Assembly: GCF_013371085.1 (NCBI RefSeq)
Contig: NZ_JABWCV010000003.1
Span: forward strand, 1 to 64,000
Reading direction: 5' to 3'
From: Vreelandella maris
GTDB lineage: Bacteria; Pseudomonadota; Gammaproteobacteria; Pseudomonadales; Halomonadaceae
DNA length: 64,000 nt
Shown here piece after piece: positions 16,488 to 24,929 of the stretch (positions within the stretch are counted from its first letter, which is position 1; the number at the start of each line of letters is the position of its first letter). Below the pieces are notes generated by a model, which searched no databases, was not told the DNA's origin, and was given only the letters and a program-made list of their open reading frames with translations. A program made the position numbers and the translations under genes.

Positions 16488-18686
16488 ATGGGAAACCGGC
16501 GCGCCGGAGTAGGCAATTATTTGCTGAATAATCAGCTGTCAGAAAGCCAACACCCATCGCGAAGGGTGGCAGCGTTAGTTCATCATGCGCAGCGTCTCAA
16601 CCGCCGCGGCTGGCGCCAGTTGGTATGGTTAAGCGGTGAGGCAGAACAGTGTCGCTCAATCGCCCAGGACATATGGCAATCCTTCTCCTGGCAGGCGCCT
16701 CTGTGGGTGACCAATGAGAACACCGCATTGCAGTTTTCCGCGCCTATTCTCTCACCGCGCAAGGCACGGGCACGCCTGGGGGCTGAGCATCAACTGGTCG
16801 TGATCGATACACACAGCACAGGCTTTGACCCTGAAGCGCTGGGGGCGCTGGCGGGAACGATCACGGCGGGTGGTTTACTGATATTACTCACACCCCAGCC
16901 GTGGGGTGAAGCACCTGACCCGGACTACGCGCGTTTTGCTGATTACCCCTGGCACTGGTCGCAACTGAGCTGCCATTATTTGGCGCGCTTGGCGCGTCAA
17001 CTGCAAGCCTCTACTCAGGTAGTGCGCTGGTGTGCGGGACAGCCGTTGCAGCTGCCTCAATTGCCTCAATTAGCTTCGAGTGGAGCAGGCGATCCCAGCG
17101 CTGGTGATAGCGACTGCCTGACCTTAGATCAAGCCGTCGCCGTAAAGCAATTGGTGGGCCTAAAGCGGCGTCGCCCGCTGGTAATAACTGCCGACCGTGG
17201 GCGCGGCAAAAGCGCCGCCTTGGGTATCGCTTGCGCCCGGCTGCTAATGGACAAAGCCCAGCGCATCGTGCTGACCGCGCCGCACCTGAGTGCGGTGGAG
17301 AGTGTTTTTGAACGGCTGTCTGCGCTCTGCCCGGCAGGTCTACGGGTCGCCCAAGATCACTTTGTGCTGGCCGAGGGCCGCGAGCTGATTTTTTTACCCC
17401 CAGACGACTTGACCGAACAGGTCAATGCGCAGGTGCAGGGCGGCGATGGCAGTTATTTATTGGTGGATGAGGCGGCGGCAATTCCCGCTACGCTTCTGGG
17501 GCAGTGGCTGGTGGCTTTTCCGCGCATTGCCTTTGCCACGACGGTGCACGGCTATGAGGGCTCCGGTCGCGGATTCGCGCTGCGCTTTCGCGACACCCTT
17601 GACCGGCTGACGCCCCAGTGGAAAGCGCTGGCGCTTGAGTCGCCCATTCGCTGGCAAGGTGGCGACCCGCTGGAAGCGCTGGTCAATCAACTGCTGCTGT
17701 TAAAAGCAGCGCTGCCCATGGCTCAACCGAATGACAGCGCCGTAGCTACAAAAGTGGTTGATCGTGCCTGGCTTGCCGAGCAAGACGCGGCATTGGAAAA
17801 GCTGTTTGGACTGCTGGTGCAGTCGCACTACCGTACTTCCCCCAACGACCTGCGCCAACTGCTTGACGGCCCCGGTACGGCATTGCGCGTGATCGAGCAG
17901 GCGAGCGAGCCTCAGGCGGTTTTGGTGACACGAGAGGAGGGCGGTTTTGAGGCCACCCTTGCCCATCAAGTCGCCCGCGGTGAACGTCGGCCCCAGGGAC
18001 ATTTGTTGGCGCAGTCGCTGGCCACTCACGCCGGTAGCCGTGAGGCGTTGACCGCCCGCTGGCGGCGGGTGGTGAGGATCGCGACGCACCCTGAGCGTCG
18101 CCGCGAAGGCTTGGGGAAAGCGCTACTGCATGATGATATGGCCGCCGCCAAGCAGCAGGGTGTCGCGCTGTATGGCGCCACCTTTGGTGCGGAGGCGTCG
18201 CTGTTGCGGTTTTGGTTGGCCCTGGGGTTTACGCCGGTGCGTTTAGGCATTACCCGTGAAGCCTCCACCGGTGAGTTTGCTGTGATGGTGGCGAAAGCGT
18301 TAAACGCGCAGGGTGAAGCGGTGCTTGCCGACCTGAATGAGCGCTTTCAGGCGGCATTAGCGGGCCTGTTGGCGTTTGAGTTGAAGGCGTTGCCTGCTTC
18401 GGTTGTCGTGCTGTTGCTCGGTCAGATGCCGAGCATTTCGCTTAATGCGCGCGATTGGCAGGATATTGAAGATGTGGCGACCGCTCATCGCGATCCTGTT
18501 CTTGCTCGCCCGGCCTTGCAAGCCTTGGCCCGGCAAGCCAGCCACTGCCCCTTAACGGAAGCGCAACAGCAGTCACATCGACAAGTGGCGGCGTGGGCGT
18601 TTCAAAATATACCCCTGGCGACGGCACACAATGACGCGTTGAAGGCCCTGCGCCTCGCCGTGAATAACCTCATTGAGGTAAAGTAG
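16488..18686 (+). CDS. tmcA: tRNA(Met) cytidine acetyltransferase
   Basis: TmcA makes N4-acetylcytidine at the wobble position of elongator tRNA(Met), using ATP and acetyl-CoA. The 732-residue protein has the expected order: an N-terminal domain, a helicase-like ATPase with Walker A TADRGRGKSA near residue 240 and LLVDEAAAIP as motif II, and a GNAT acetyltransferase region (VVRIATHPERRREGLGKALL near residue 530). A tRNA-binding tail follows. GTG 16485 and ATG 16488 are both possible starts. It is followed after 28 bp by pepD. Confidence 0.93.
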   Translation: MGNRRAGVGNYLLNNQLSESQHPSRRVAALVHHAQRLNRRGWRQLVWLSGEAEQCRSIAQDIWQSFSWQAPLWVTNENTALQFSAPILSPRKARARLGAEHQLVVIDTHSTGFDPEALGALAGTITAGGLLILLTPQPWGEAPDPDYARFADYPWHWSQLSCHYLARLARQLQASTQVVRWCAGQPLQLPQLPQLASSGAGDPSAGDSDCLTLDQAVAVKQLVGLKRRRPLVITADRGRGKSAALGIACARLLMDKAQRIVLTAPHLSAVESVFERLSALCPAGLRVAQDHFVLAEGRELIFLPPDDLTEQVNAQVQGGDGSYLLVDEAAAIPATLLGQWLVAFPRIAFATTVHGYEGSGRGFALRFRDTLDRLTPQWKALALESPIRWQGGDPLEALVNQLLLLKAALPMAQPNDSAVATKVVDRAWLAEQDAALEKLFGLLVQSHYRTSPNDLRQLLDGPGTALRVIEQASEPQAVLVTREEGGFEATLAHQVARGERRPQGHLLAQSLATHAGSREALTARWRRVVRIATHPERRREGLGKALLHDDMAAAKQQGVALYGATFGAEASLLRFWLALGFTPVRLGITREASTGEFAVMVAKALNAQGEAVLADLNERFQAALAGLLAFELKALPASVVVLLLGQMPSISLNARDWQDIEDVATAHRDPVLARPALQALARQASHCPLTEAQQQSHRQVAAWAFQNIPLATAHNDALKALRLAVNNLIEVK

Positions 18687-18714
18687 GCCGATTGCCGATA
18701 ACGAAGAGTCTTTA

Positions 18715-20181
18715 ATGAACGAACATCTTGAAGCGCTGGAGCCTTCCTTAGTTTGGCGCCACTTTCGAACCCTTTGTAATACGCCGCGCCCCTCTGGGCA
18801 TGAAGCGGCGCTTGTCGCCATCCTCGAAGCGTGGGCCGATGCCCAAGGCTTAACGCACGACCGCGATGCTTTTGGCAATTTACGACTACGTAAACCGGCT
18901 TCCCCCGGCTGTGAACAGGCACCCGGCGTGGTGCTTCAGGGCCACCTGGACATGGTGGCCCAGGCCAATAGCGACCACGCGCACGACTTTACTCGCGACC
19001 CGATCAGCACCTATGTCGCCGACGGGTGGCTGCACGCCGAAGGCACCACCTTAGGCGCTGATAACGGATTGGGCGTGGCGGCAATTCTCGCCGTATTGGA
19101 AGATCCCGATCTCCGTCATGGGCCGCTGGAAGCGCTGTTTACCCTGGAAGAAGAGACCTCCATGGGCGGTGCGCTGAACCTGGCTGAGAACTGGCTGGAA
19201 GGCTCGTTGCTGCTCAACCTGGACAGTGAAGACCGGGGGCAGGTCTATATTGGCTGCGCGGGCGGGGCTGATGTAGAAGTCGATGCCCAGCTGCCGAGCG
19301 CCGCTGCTGGCGACCACGAACAGGTCATTGAGATTGCCTTGACCGGCCTGAAAGGCGGTCACTCGGGTATCGATATCCACAAGCCGCTGGGCAATGCCAA
19401 CCGGCTACTGGTTAGAGTGTTAAGGACGTTAGAAGCCTTTGATGCGCGCTTGATCAGCTACCACGGCGGCACGTTGCGTAATGCAATCCCCCGTGAAGCC
19501 TTTGCCCAGGTGGCGTTGCCTGCCGATGAAGTAGACACCGCGCTGGTGGCCATCGCCGGGCTGGAAACCATTCTTTTAAGAGAGCTGGGCAGCGGTGATA
19601 GCGGCCTTAAAATCAGCGCCCAACAGCTGACTGAGGTGCCTGAAGCAGAACCGCTAACGCTGGATGCCAGCGTCATGTTGTTGGCCGCGCTTCACGCTGC
19701 CCCATGCGGCGTGGAGCGGATGAGTGCCGATGTGCCGGGCGTGGTGGAAACGTCCAATAACTTGGGCGTATTAAGCCTGGAAAATGGGCGGCTGCATCTC
19801 TGCGCATTGGTTCGCTCGCTGCACGACAGTGCCGTGGTCGCTATGGCGGATCGCTTTCAAGCGCTGTTTGGCTTGATTGGCGCGCGGGTAAAGGTGGAAA
19901 ACAGCTACCCAGGTTGGGCGCCCAATCCCAATGGCGAGTTATTGGCGACCTTTAAAGCGCGCCACGCGGCACTGTTGGGCTGTGAGCCAGAGGTGAAGGT
20001 GGTTCATGCCGGGCTGGAGTGCGGTATTCTGGGCAGCAAGTATCCGCATTTGGATATGATCTCGTTTGGCCCGCTAATTCGCGGTGCTCACTCGCCGGAT
20101 GAGCGGGTGGAGCTTGAATCGGTTGAAGAGTTTTGGGCGATGCTGAGGGCGTTGATCGAGGATCTTGCCGATCAGCGCTAG
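18715..20181 (+). CDS. pepD: Aminoacyl-histidine dipeptidase (M20 family)
   Basis: PepD is a zinc dipeptidase that hydrolyses Xaa-His dipeptides such as carnosine. In 488 residues it shows the metal-binding set of the family: GHLDMV, GADNGLGVA, the general-base pair in TLEEETSMGG, and late residues in VHAGLECG and GAHSPDERV. The inserted dimerisation domain lies in the middle (GLKGGHSGIDIHKP). It lies 28 bp after tmcA on the same strand and may share its transcript. A bidirectional terminator follows. Confidence 0.94.
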   Translation: MNEHLEALEPSLVWRHFRTLCNTPRPSGHEAALVAILEAWADAQGLTHDRDAFGNLRLRKPASPGCEQAPGVVLQGHLDMVAQANSDHAHDFTRDPISTYVADGWLHAEGTTLGADNGLGVAAILAVLEDPDLRHGPLEALFTLEEETSMGGALNLAENWLEGSLLLNLDSEDRGQVYIGCAGGADVEVDAQLPSAAAGDHEQVIEIALTGLKGGHSGIDIHKPLGNANRLLVRVLRTLEAFDARLISYHGGTLRNAIPREAFAQVALPADEVDTALVAIAGLETILLRELGSGDSGLKISAQQLTEVPEAEPLTLDASVMLLAALHAAPCGVERMSADVPGVVETSNNLGVLSLENGRLHLCALVRSLHDSAVVAMADRFQALFGLIGARVKVENSYPGWAPNPNGELLATFKARHAALLGCEPEVKVVHAGLECGILGSKYPHLDMISFGPLIRGAHSPDERVELESVEEFWAMLRALIEDLADQR

Positions 20182-20209
20182 TCCTTGTCGTGTGAATGGC
20201 CGCGCATAA

Positions 20210-20242
20210 AAAAACGGCACCCAACAAGTGGGTGCCGTTTTT
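20210..20242. terminator. Bidirectional terminator between pepD and dps
   Basis: A perfect 14-bp stem pairs 20210-20223 with 20229-20242, with A- and T-runs on the flanks. It lies between convergent pepD and dps. Confidence 0.93.
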
Positions 20243-20274
20243 ACGCTAAGCGAACGCGCTTATCTGCTTAACCC

Positions 20275-20751
20275 TTATTTGCTCAAGTAGGCGTTGAGCA
20301 TCCAGATGGTTTTTTCCTGCTCGCGGATGTAGTCACCGGCTTGTGCCGCGGTGCCTTCATCATCAGCGTCAGAGGCGAGCGCCAGTAGTTCGCGCTGTAG
20401 CTCAATGATCGTTTGATAGCCTTTCAACACGCCTTTAACGCAGGTGGTGCCGTCGTGAACGTCTTTATCTTCCTGGATGCGCGATAGCGTGACGTAATCG
20501 CTGTAAGCGTGTACCGGTTTGTGCCCCAGGGTTAGGATACGCTCGGCCACTTCGTCCACTTTGGTCAGCAGGTCGGTGTAGAACTCTTCAAACTTGGCGT
20601 GCAGCTCAAAAAAGTCGCTACCGCGAACGTTCCAGTGGTAGCCGCGCACGTTCATGTAGAAAATTTGGTAGTTGGCTAGCAGGTGGTTAAGCTTTTCGGC
20701 GAGTTGACTAGCGCTACCTTCGTGTAGGCCAATGCTATTAGTGTCAGTCAT
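20275..20751 (-). CDS. dps: Dps-family DNA protection/ferritin-like protein
   Basis: Dps assembles a 12-subunit shell that oxidises iron with hydrogen peroxide, stores it, and in many species coats DNA in stationary phase. The 158-residue protein carries the conserved ferroxidase region YHWNVRGSDFFELHAKFEE followed by the DEVAERI helix. It lacks a long lysine-rich N-terminal tail, so DNA binding is uncertain. ATG 20751 is preceded by GGAGCAGGAT. The upstream region has an 18-bp tandem repeat (20883-20936). Confidence 0.92.
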   Translation of the reverse strand: MTDTNSIGLHEGSASQLAEKLNHLLANYQIFYMNVRGYHWNVRGSDFFELHAKFEEFYTDLLTKVDEVAERILTLGHKPVHAYSDYVTLSRIQEDKDVHDGTTCVKGVLKGYQTIIELQRELLALASDADDEGTAAQAGDYIREQEKTIWMLNAYLSK

Positions 20752-20882
20752 ATCCTGCTCCCTCTTTATGCCGCAATGAGCGGCGGTTAAGGCGTTTTCC
20801 AGCACAAATCTTAATAACAGTGTTACAGAGTAGGGCGTCTTTGGTGCAATGCAAAACAAGTTTTTTGCATCGCCGCCATAGC

Positions 20883-20936
20883 GCTGAGACATTAAATAAT
20901 GCTAAGACATTAAACAGTGCTAAGACATTAGATGCC
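20883..20936. repeat. 18-bp tandem repeat, three copies, upstream of dps
   Basis: Three consecutive 18-bp units (20883-20900, 20901-20918, 20919-20936) share the core GCTAAGACATTA with few differences. They lie 130-185 bp upstream of the dps start, in or near its promoter region. Confidence 0.88.
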
Positions 20937-21019
20937 TGCCGTTACCCTTTGACTACCATTTAAATGCTGGCGCTGAGAGCTCTTTTCAAGGCCTGCATGC
21001 TTTTCAACGCTTATATACC

Positions 21020-22153
21020 TCAACGTTTATGCGCCCACAGTCGCAGCAGATTTTCACAGCGCGCTTCGAGTAGCTCGGCGGTGCGCGGTAGTGCATCAGC
21101 TAGCGTCATGGGGCCGTCGGCTAACGCGAAGGCGGCCGTGACGCCTTCATCAAAACAGGCTTGCCAGCCATCGCCTAGGCTGCCTGCTAACACGATAACG
21201 GGTTTGTTAAGGCGCTTGGCGGCACGGGAAACGCCGATGGGCGTTTTACCCGCCAGGCTCTGGCCATCCAGGCGGCCTTCACCGGTAATCACTAGATCCG
21301 CGTTGGCTAAGAGCGTTGCCATGTCAGCCTGCTGCATAATCATTTCGATACCGGGTTTTAGCGTGGCGTTTAAAAAGGCCTTGGCCGCAAACCCCATGCC
21401 ACCTGCTGCCCCGGCGCCTAGTAGCGTTCGGTAGTCCTCGCCGAGCACCTGAGCGCTAATATCAGCAAAGTGGCCCAGCGCGCGGTCTAGCTGTTCGACT
21501 TCCTCAGGTGAGGCACCTTTCTGCGGACCAAATACTGCGGTGGCACCGCGTACGCCCAGCAACGGGTTATCAACATCCACGGCCGCCTCAAGGGCGAGCC
21601 CAGCCAACCGCGGGTCTAGCCCATCCAGTGTTAAACGGGCCAGTTGGCTAAGCGCCGCACCGCCAGGAGGTAACGGTTCGTCGTTTTGATCCAAAAAGCG
21701 AGCACCCAAGGCCTGCAGCATACCGGCACCGCCGTCATTGGTAGCGCTACCGCCGAGCAGTAAAAGCGCCTTTTCAGCGCCTTGATCCAACGCTGCCAGC
21801 AGCAGTTCACCCACCCCAAAGGTAGAGGTGTGCAGCGCGTTGCGCTCATCGCCAGTAAGGTGCTGTAAACCGCTGGCTTCTGCCAGCTCAATAAACGCTG
21901 TACGCTGGTCGCTAAGCCAGCCCCAGGCGGCTTTTATCGGGCGTCCCAGGGCGTCGCGAACATCCAACTGGCGGCGCTCGGCACCTGTCGCGGCGATCAG
22001 TGCATCTAGGCTTCCTTCGCCACCGTCAGCCAATGGGCAAGCCTGCACTTGGGCACTTGGTATGGCGCGCTTGACGCCCCGAGCCATGGCGGCGGCGGCG
22101 TCTTGGGCGCTCAGCGCATCTTTAAAGCTGTCGGGGCAAAGCAAAACATTCAT
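21020..22153 (-). CDS. Glycerate kinase
   Basis: The protein belongs to the GarK/GlxK family of glycerate kinases, which phosphorylate D-glycerate to 2-phosphoglycerate (GarK and GlxK forms). Family stretches include CPDSFKDALSA, CPLADGGEGS, LLLGGSATNDGGAGM, GAAGGMGFA and ITGEGRLDGQS. ATG 22153 has GGAG nine nt upstream; an in-frame GTG lies at 22159. It has 377 residues, the usual length. No glyoxylate or galactarate genes are adjacent. Its upstream region holds a 14-bp tandem repeat. Confidence 0.93.
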   Translation of the reverse strand: MNVLLCPDSFKDALSAQDAAAAMARGVKRAIPSAQVQACPLADGGEGSLDALIAATGAERRQLDVRDALGRPIKAAWGWLSDQRTAFIELAEASGLQHLTGDERNALHTSTFGVGELLLAALDQGAEKALLLLGGSATNDGGAGMLQALGARFLDQNDEPLPPGGAALSQLARLTLDGLDPRLAGLALEAAVDVDNPLLGVRGATAVFGPQKGASPEEVEQLDRALGHFADISAQVLGEDYRTLLGAGAAGGMGFAAKAFLNATLKPGIEMIMQQADMATLLANADLVITGEGRLDGQSLAGKTPIGVSRAAKRLNKPVIVLAGSLGDGWQACFDEGVTAAFALADGPMTLADALPRTAELLEARCENLLRLWAHKR

Positions 22154-22176
22154 TAGCACGATCTCCGCAAAACGGT

Positions 22177-22228
22177 GTCTTCAATACGATGTCTTTAATA
22201 CAGTGTCTTCACTACAGTGTCAGTTAAG
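22177..22228. repeat. 14-bp tandem repeat, three copies plus a partial one
   Basis: Units at 22177-22190, 22191-22204 and 22205-22218 share GTCTTYAMTAC; a decayed fourth starts at 22219. They lie between the divergent glycerate kinase and lipoprotein genes, directly upstream of both. Confidence 0.82.
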
Positions 22229-22300
22229 TATGCCCCCGTTGGCGAGATCAGCGCGCTAGCCTGCGCCAAACCAGCGGCCTCGTCCGTTAGAGGATCTAAC

Positions 22301-22855
22301 ATGAAGTCGATACCCATAAGCTTAACCTGCCTGCTAGCGCTTGCTGGCTGTCAAGTGACTCCAAGTAGCCTGCCTCAAGCCGAACCAGCGCCTGCTGCTG
22401 CGTGCTATTTTCCTGCAACGGATGCGCGGGCGCTTGAAACCAGTGTAGATATCCTGACCGAGTGGGGGTTTACTCTGACCTCTACCGATACCACATTGGG
22501 CTTAATTAGCGCCAGTCGTGAACGTGAACTGCACGGTTATTATGACCCTTACGATAATGCGTATGGCTATGGGAGTGGCATGCGTATGTTCGGTGGCTTG
22601 GGCATTGGTGGTGGTTCCAGCATCGGTTTTGGCGGTGGGATAGGTTTTGGTGGTGGAATAGGTCAGCAGCCTGTGGAGGTAGAGCGTGTCTCGATTTTTG
22701 TGAACGACGCGCATATACGTATCTCCCGTGATATTCGCCGCTTTGATCACATGGGCGATTTACGCGAATCCTATAGCGCCAGCAATGATGATTTCTGTCA
22801 GCGCTTTCAAACCGCTTTCGAGCAGAGCGTGCCTACCGCTGGGAGCCCGTTATGA
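22301..22855 (+). CDS. Hypothetical lipoprotein, glycine-rich middle
   Basis: I do not recognise the family. The 184-residue product starts with a lipoprotein signal peptide ending in the lipobox LALAGC. A folded N-terminal part (ALETSVDILTEWGFTLTSTD) precedes a flexible glycine-rich stretch near residues 105-125 (GGLGIGGGSSIGFGGGIGF). A C-terminal part with a strand pattern (VERVSIFVNDAHIRI) follows. The first domain resembles the next lipoprotein in pattern. Its TGA overlaps the next ATG, so it heads a tightly packed unit with a DUF1007 protein and a Ni/Co transporter. An envelope role linked to metal transport is inferred from context only. Confidence 0.85.
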   Translation: MKSIPISLTCLLALAGCQVTPSSLPQAEPAPAAACYFPATDARALETSVDILTEWGFTLTSTDTTLGLISASRERELHGYYDPYDNAYGYGSGMRMFGGLGIGGGSSIGFGGGIGFGGGIGQQPVEVERVSIFVNDAHIRISRDIRRFDHMGDLRESYSASNDDFCQRFQTAFEQSVPTAGSPL

Positions 22856-23211
22856 ATCTTCGCCACTGGGTATTAATAGCGCTACTGGCGGGATTGGCTG
22901 GCTGTGCCACCACAGCGCCTTTGGAACCTCGTGAGTTAGTTTACACAACGCCGACCGAGGAAACGTTTCGCAAAGCAATAGACTTGATGGTTGAGCAAGG
23001 CTATGTGGTGCGCCATGCGGATATTGCCCTGGGGCGTGCGGAAGCATCGCTTGCCCGCTGGCCGGGGTATCAGCTGCAACTGCAGGTGAGTGAAGAGGGC
23101 AGCGGTAGTCGAGTGAGTGTATCAGCCTTAAGAGGTAGTCAACCGTTGCCACCCTATTTGCTCGACCCATGGCTTGTCGACTTGCAGCATAAGTTGGGAG
23201 TCGCGCCATGA
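22852..23211 (+). CDS. Hypothetical small lipoprotein
   Basis: This 119-residue product has a lipoprotein signal with lipobox GLAGC. The mature part (TFRKAIDLMVEQGYVVRHAD, then LGRAEAS and a beta-rich tail) follows the same helix-strand pattern as the preceding lipoprotein, suggesting a shared domain. It overlaps both neighbours by 4 nt (ATGA at each junction), which indicates translational coupling. Function is unknown; the context suggests a periplasm-facing accessory of the Ni/Co transport genes downstream. Confidence 0.85.
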   Translation: MNLRHWVLIALLAGLAGCATTAPLEPRELVYTTPTEETFRKAIDLMVEQGYVVRHADIALGRAEASLARWPGYQLQLQVSEEGSGSRVSVSALRGSQPLPPYLLDPWLVDLQHKLGVAP

Positions 23212-23867
23212 GGGGGGCGGGTATCGCCGTGGCGTTTTTCTTGGCGGGAAGTAGTTTGCTGGTTAGCCCTGATGCGCGTGCCCATCCTCATGGCTGGATC
23301 GACGTGAGTGTGCGGATCATCACCGATGACCAGGGCATGGTAAGTGGCTTGCATCAAACGTGGCGGATGGACCCTTTTTACAGTCTGGTGGTTTTCGAAG
23401 AACTGCAGCAGGTAGAGAACGCCAGCCTTGAGCAGGGCCTTGATCAGCTTGGCAAAGAGATTCGCGATAATCTTTCCGGTCAACACTATTTAACCGAAGT
23501 ACGCATCAACGACGAGCCGCAGGCGTTGGGCGAGGTGAGTGAATATACTGCCCTGGAGCGCGATGGTCGGCTGACCTTTATGTTTATTCTGCCGCTGGAA
23601 ACGCCCCAGCCGTTGGCAGATTCTCTGCTTCGCTATCAAGTATTTGACCCCACTTACTACATCGAAGTTGTCCATGAAGAGGAGGGCGGTCAGCCACGGG
23701 ATGATGCGCTGATACTTAACGGCGAGCTTGCCTGTGAGCTCTCTATTCTGCCCGCAGATCCTGACCCAGAAGTGGTGATGGAAGCCGCGCTGCTTGATAA
23801 AGATGAAAGCGGTGAGCCAGGGTTGGGGCGCTACTTTGCCGAGACCGGCCAAGTAGATTGCCGCTAG
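23208..23867 (+). CDS. DUF1007 family periplasmic protein
   Basis: DUF1007 proteins occur next to, or fused with, NicO-type nickel/cobalt transporters, and are thought to be periplasmic metal-handling partners. This 219-residue protein has a signal peptide ending near DARA, exposing HPHGWIDV at the mature N-terminus, where the two histidines are a plausible metal site. A cysteine pair (ELACELS and VDCR) lies near the C-terminus. It overlaps the upstream lipoprotein gene by 4 nt and is followed by the transporter after 52 bp. Confidence 0.86.
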   Translation: MRGAGIAVAFFLAGSSLLVSPDARAHPHGWIDVSVRIITDDQGMVSGLHQTWRMDPFYSLVVFEELQQVENASLEQGLDQLGKEIRDNLSGQHYLTEVRINDEPQALGEVSEYTALERDGRLTFMFILPLETPQPLADSLLRYQVFDPTYYIEVVHEEEGGQPRDDALILNGELACELSILPADPDPEVVMEAALLDKDESGEPGLGRYFAETGQVDCR

Positions 23868-23877
23868 GCGCTATTTG

Positions 23878-23897
23878 TTAACAATATTAATTGTTAA
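23878..23897. promoter_or_regulatory. Perfect inverted repeat before the Ni/Co transporter gene
   Basis: TTAACAAT and ATTGTTAA form a perfect 8-bp inverted repeat around ATTA, 22 bp before the ATG at 23920. It could be a metalloregulator operator for an internal promoter, or an RNA hairpin near the ribosome site. Confidence 0.5.
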
Positions 23898-23919
23898 TTT
23901 TTACACGATGGAGCGACAG

Positions 23920-24921
23920 ATGGCCTTAACGCGGCCTTTTACACGTCACTTAGGACTAATGCTGGGCCTTCTATTAGCCGCGGTGGTGCTCGTCATTGTT
24001 TGGCAAGGTGGGTTTCAGGGTGTGAGTTACCAACTGCTCGGCTGGCAGCGTGATCTGCATCGCTCGCTGACGCTGGCGATTACCGAACTCTCCCGTACTC
24101 CCAGTATGGCCACGTGGGCGACCCTGCTGAGCGTTAGCTTTGCCTATGGCGTGTTTCATGCCGCTGGGCCGGGGCATGGTAAAGCCGTACTGGCGACCTA
24201 TTTGGCGACGCATGGCGGAGCTGTTAAGCGCGCCTTAGGGCTTTCGTTTGCCGCCTCCTTGCTGCAGGGTATGACTGCCATAATATTGGTCGTGGTGCTG
24301 GTATACGGCCTAGGCTGGATAACCCGGCAAGCCATGGGCAGTGTTGTTTGGGTAGAGCAAGCTAGTTTTCTGTTGGTAGCGGCGTTAGGCGCGTGGCTAT
24401 GCTGGCGAGCAATCAAGCAATTGCGCGCAGCCTATCAGGCCCATGAAAATGACCGTAGCCACAGTCACAGACATGATCATACCCATAGTCACTGTTGTGG
24501 CGGTGCTCATCATATTGAGCCGCAGCAGGCGTTAGATTGGCGCACAGCGATAATAACGGTCGGTGCTATTGGCATGCGGCCCTGTAGTGGGGCGGTGTTG
24601 ATGCTGGGGGCTGCCAGCCTGCTGGGCCAGTTCGAGGTGGGAGTGGCATCCGTGGTGGCGATGTCGCTGGGCACGGGCATTACCGTTTCGGCGCTCGCGC
24701 TGGCAAGTATCCTCGCCCGTGGTTGGGCGCAGCGGCGCTTGTCCAAGCAACAACATAGTCAGCGCAGTGTACAAAAAGCCACCGGCTGGCTGGCCTTGGC
24801 CGGTGGTGCGCTGATTGTCATGCTGGGTATTTCGCTTAGCGTCGCGGGCGTTGCGCAGCCCGCGAGTGGGCCGCTTTTGAATGAACCACCCACTCGGCAA
24901 AGTCATCCTCTGACGGGGTAA
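23920..24921 (+). CDS. NicO/RcnA-type nickel/cobalt transporter
   Basis: The 333-residue membrane protein has about six hydrophobic segments, with NicO hallmarks HAAGPGHGKAVLATYL in the first half and GMRPCSGAVLML in the second. A histidine-rich loop (SHSHRHDHTHSHCCGG, about residues 185-200) is typical of RcnA-like efflux proteins. Family members either export or import Ni/Co; direction cannot be told from sequence. I start at ATG 23920 because GGAG lies 6 nt before it; ATG 23908 is possible. It closes the four-gene unit that began at 22301. Confidence 0.88.
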   Translation: MALTRPFTRHLGLMLGLLLAAVVLVIVWQGGFQGVSYQLLGWQRDLHRSLTLAITELSRTPSMATWATLLSVSFAYGVFHAAGPGHGKAVLATYLATHGGAVKRALGLSFAASLLQGMTAIILVVVLVYGLGWITRQAMGSVVWVEQASFLLVAALGAWLCWRAIKQLRAAYQAHENDRSHSHRHDHTHSHCCGGAHHIEPQQALDWRTAIITVGAIGMRPCSGAVLMLGAASLLGQFEVGVASVVAMSLGTGITVSALALASILARGWAQRRLSKQQHSQRSVQKATGWLALAGGALIVMLGISLSVAGVAQPASGPLLNEPPTRQSHPLTG

Positions 24922-24929
24922 CGCCCAGG

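Noticed and set aside
17049-17066. 9-bp repeat in tmcA coding LPQLPQ
   Set aside because: Only two short copies in a linker region; not enough to claim a functional repeat.
24452-24506. Histidine-codon-rich segment resembling a low-complexity repeat
   Set aside because: It is the metal-binding loop of the Ni/Co transporter and not a separate element.
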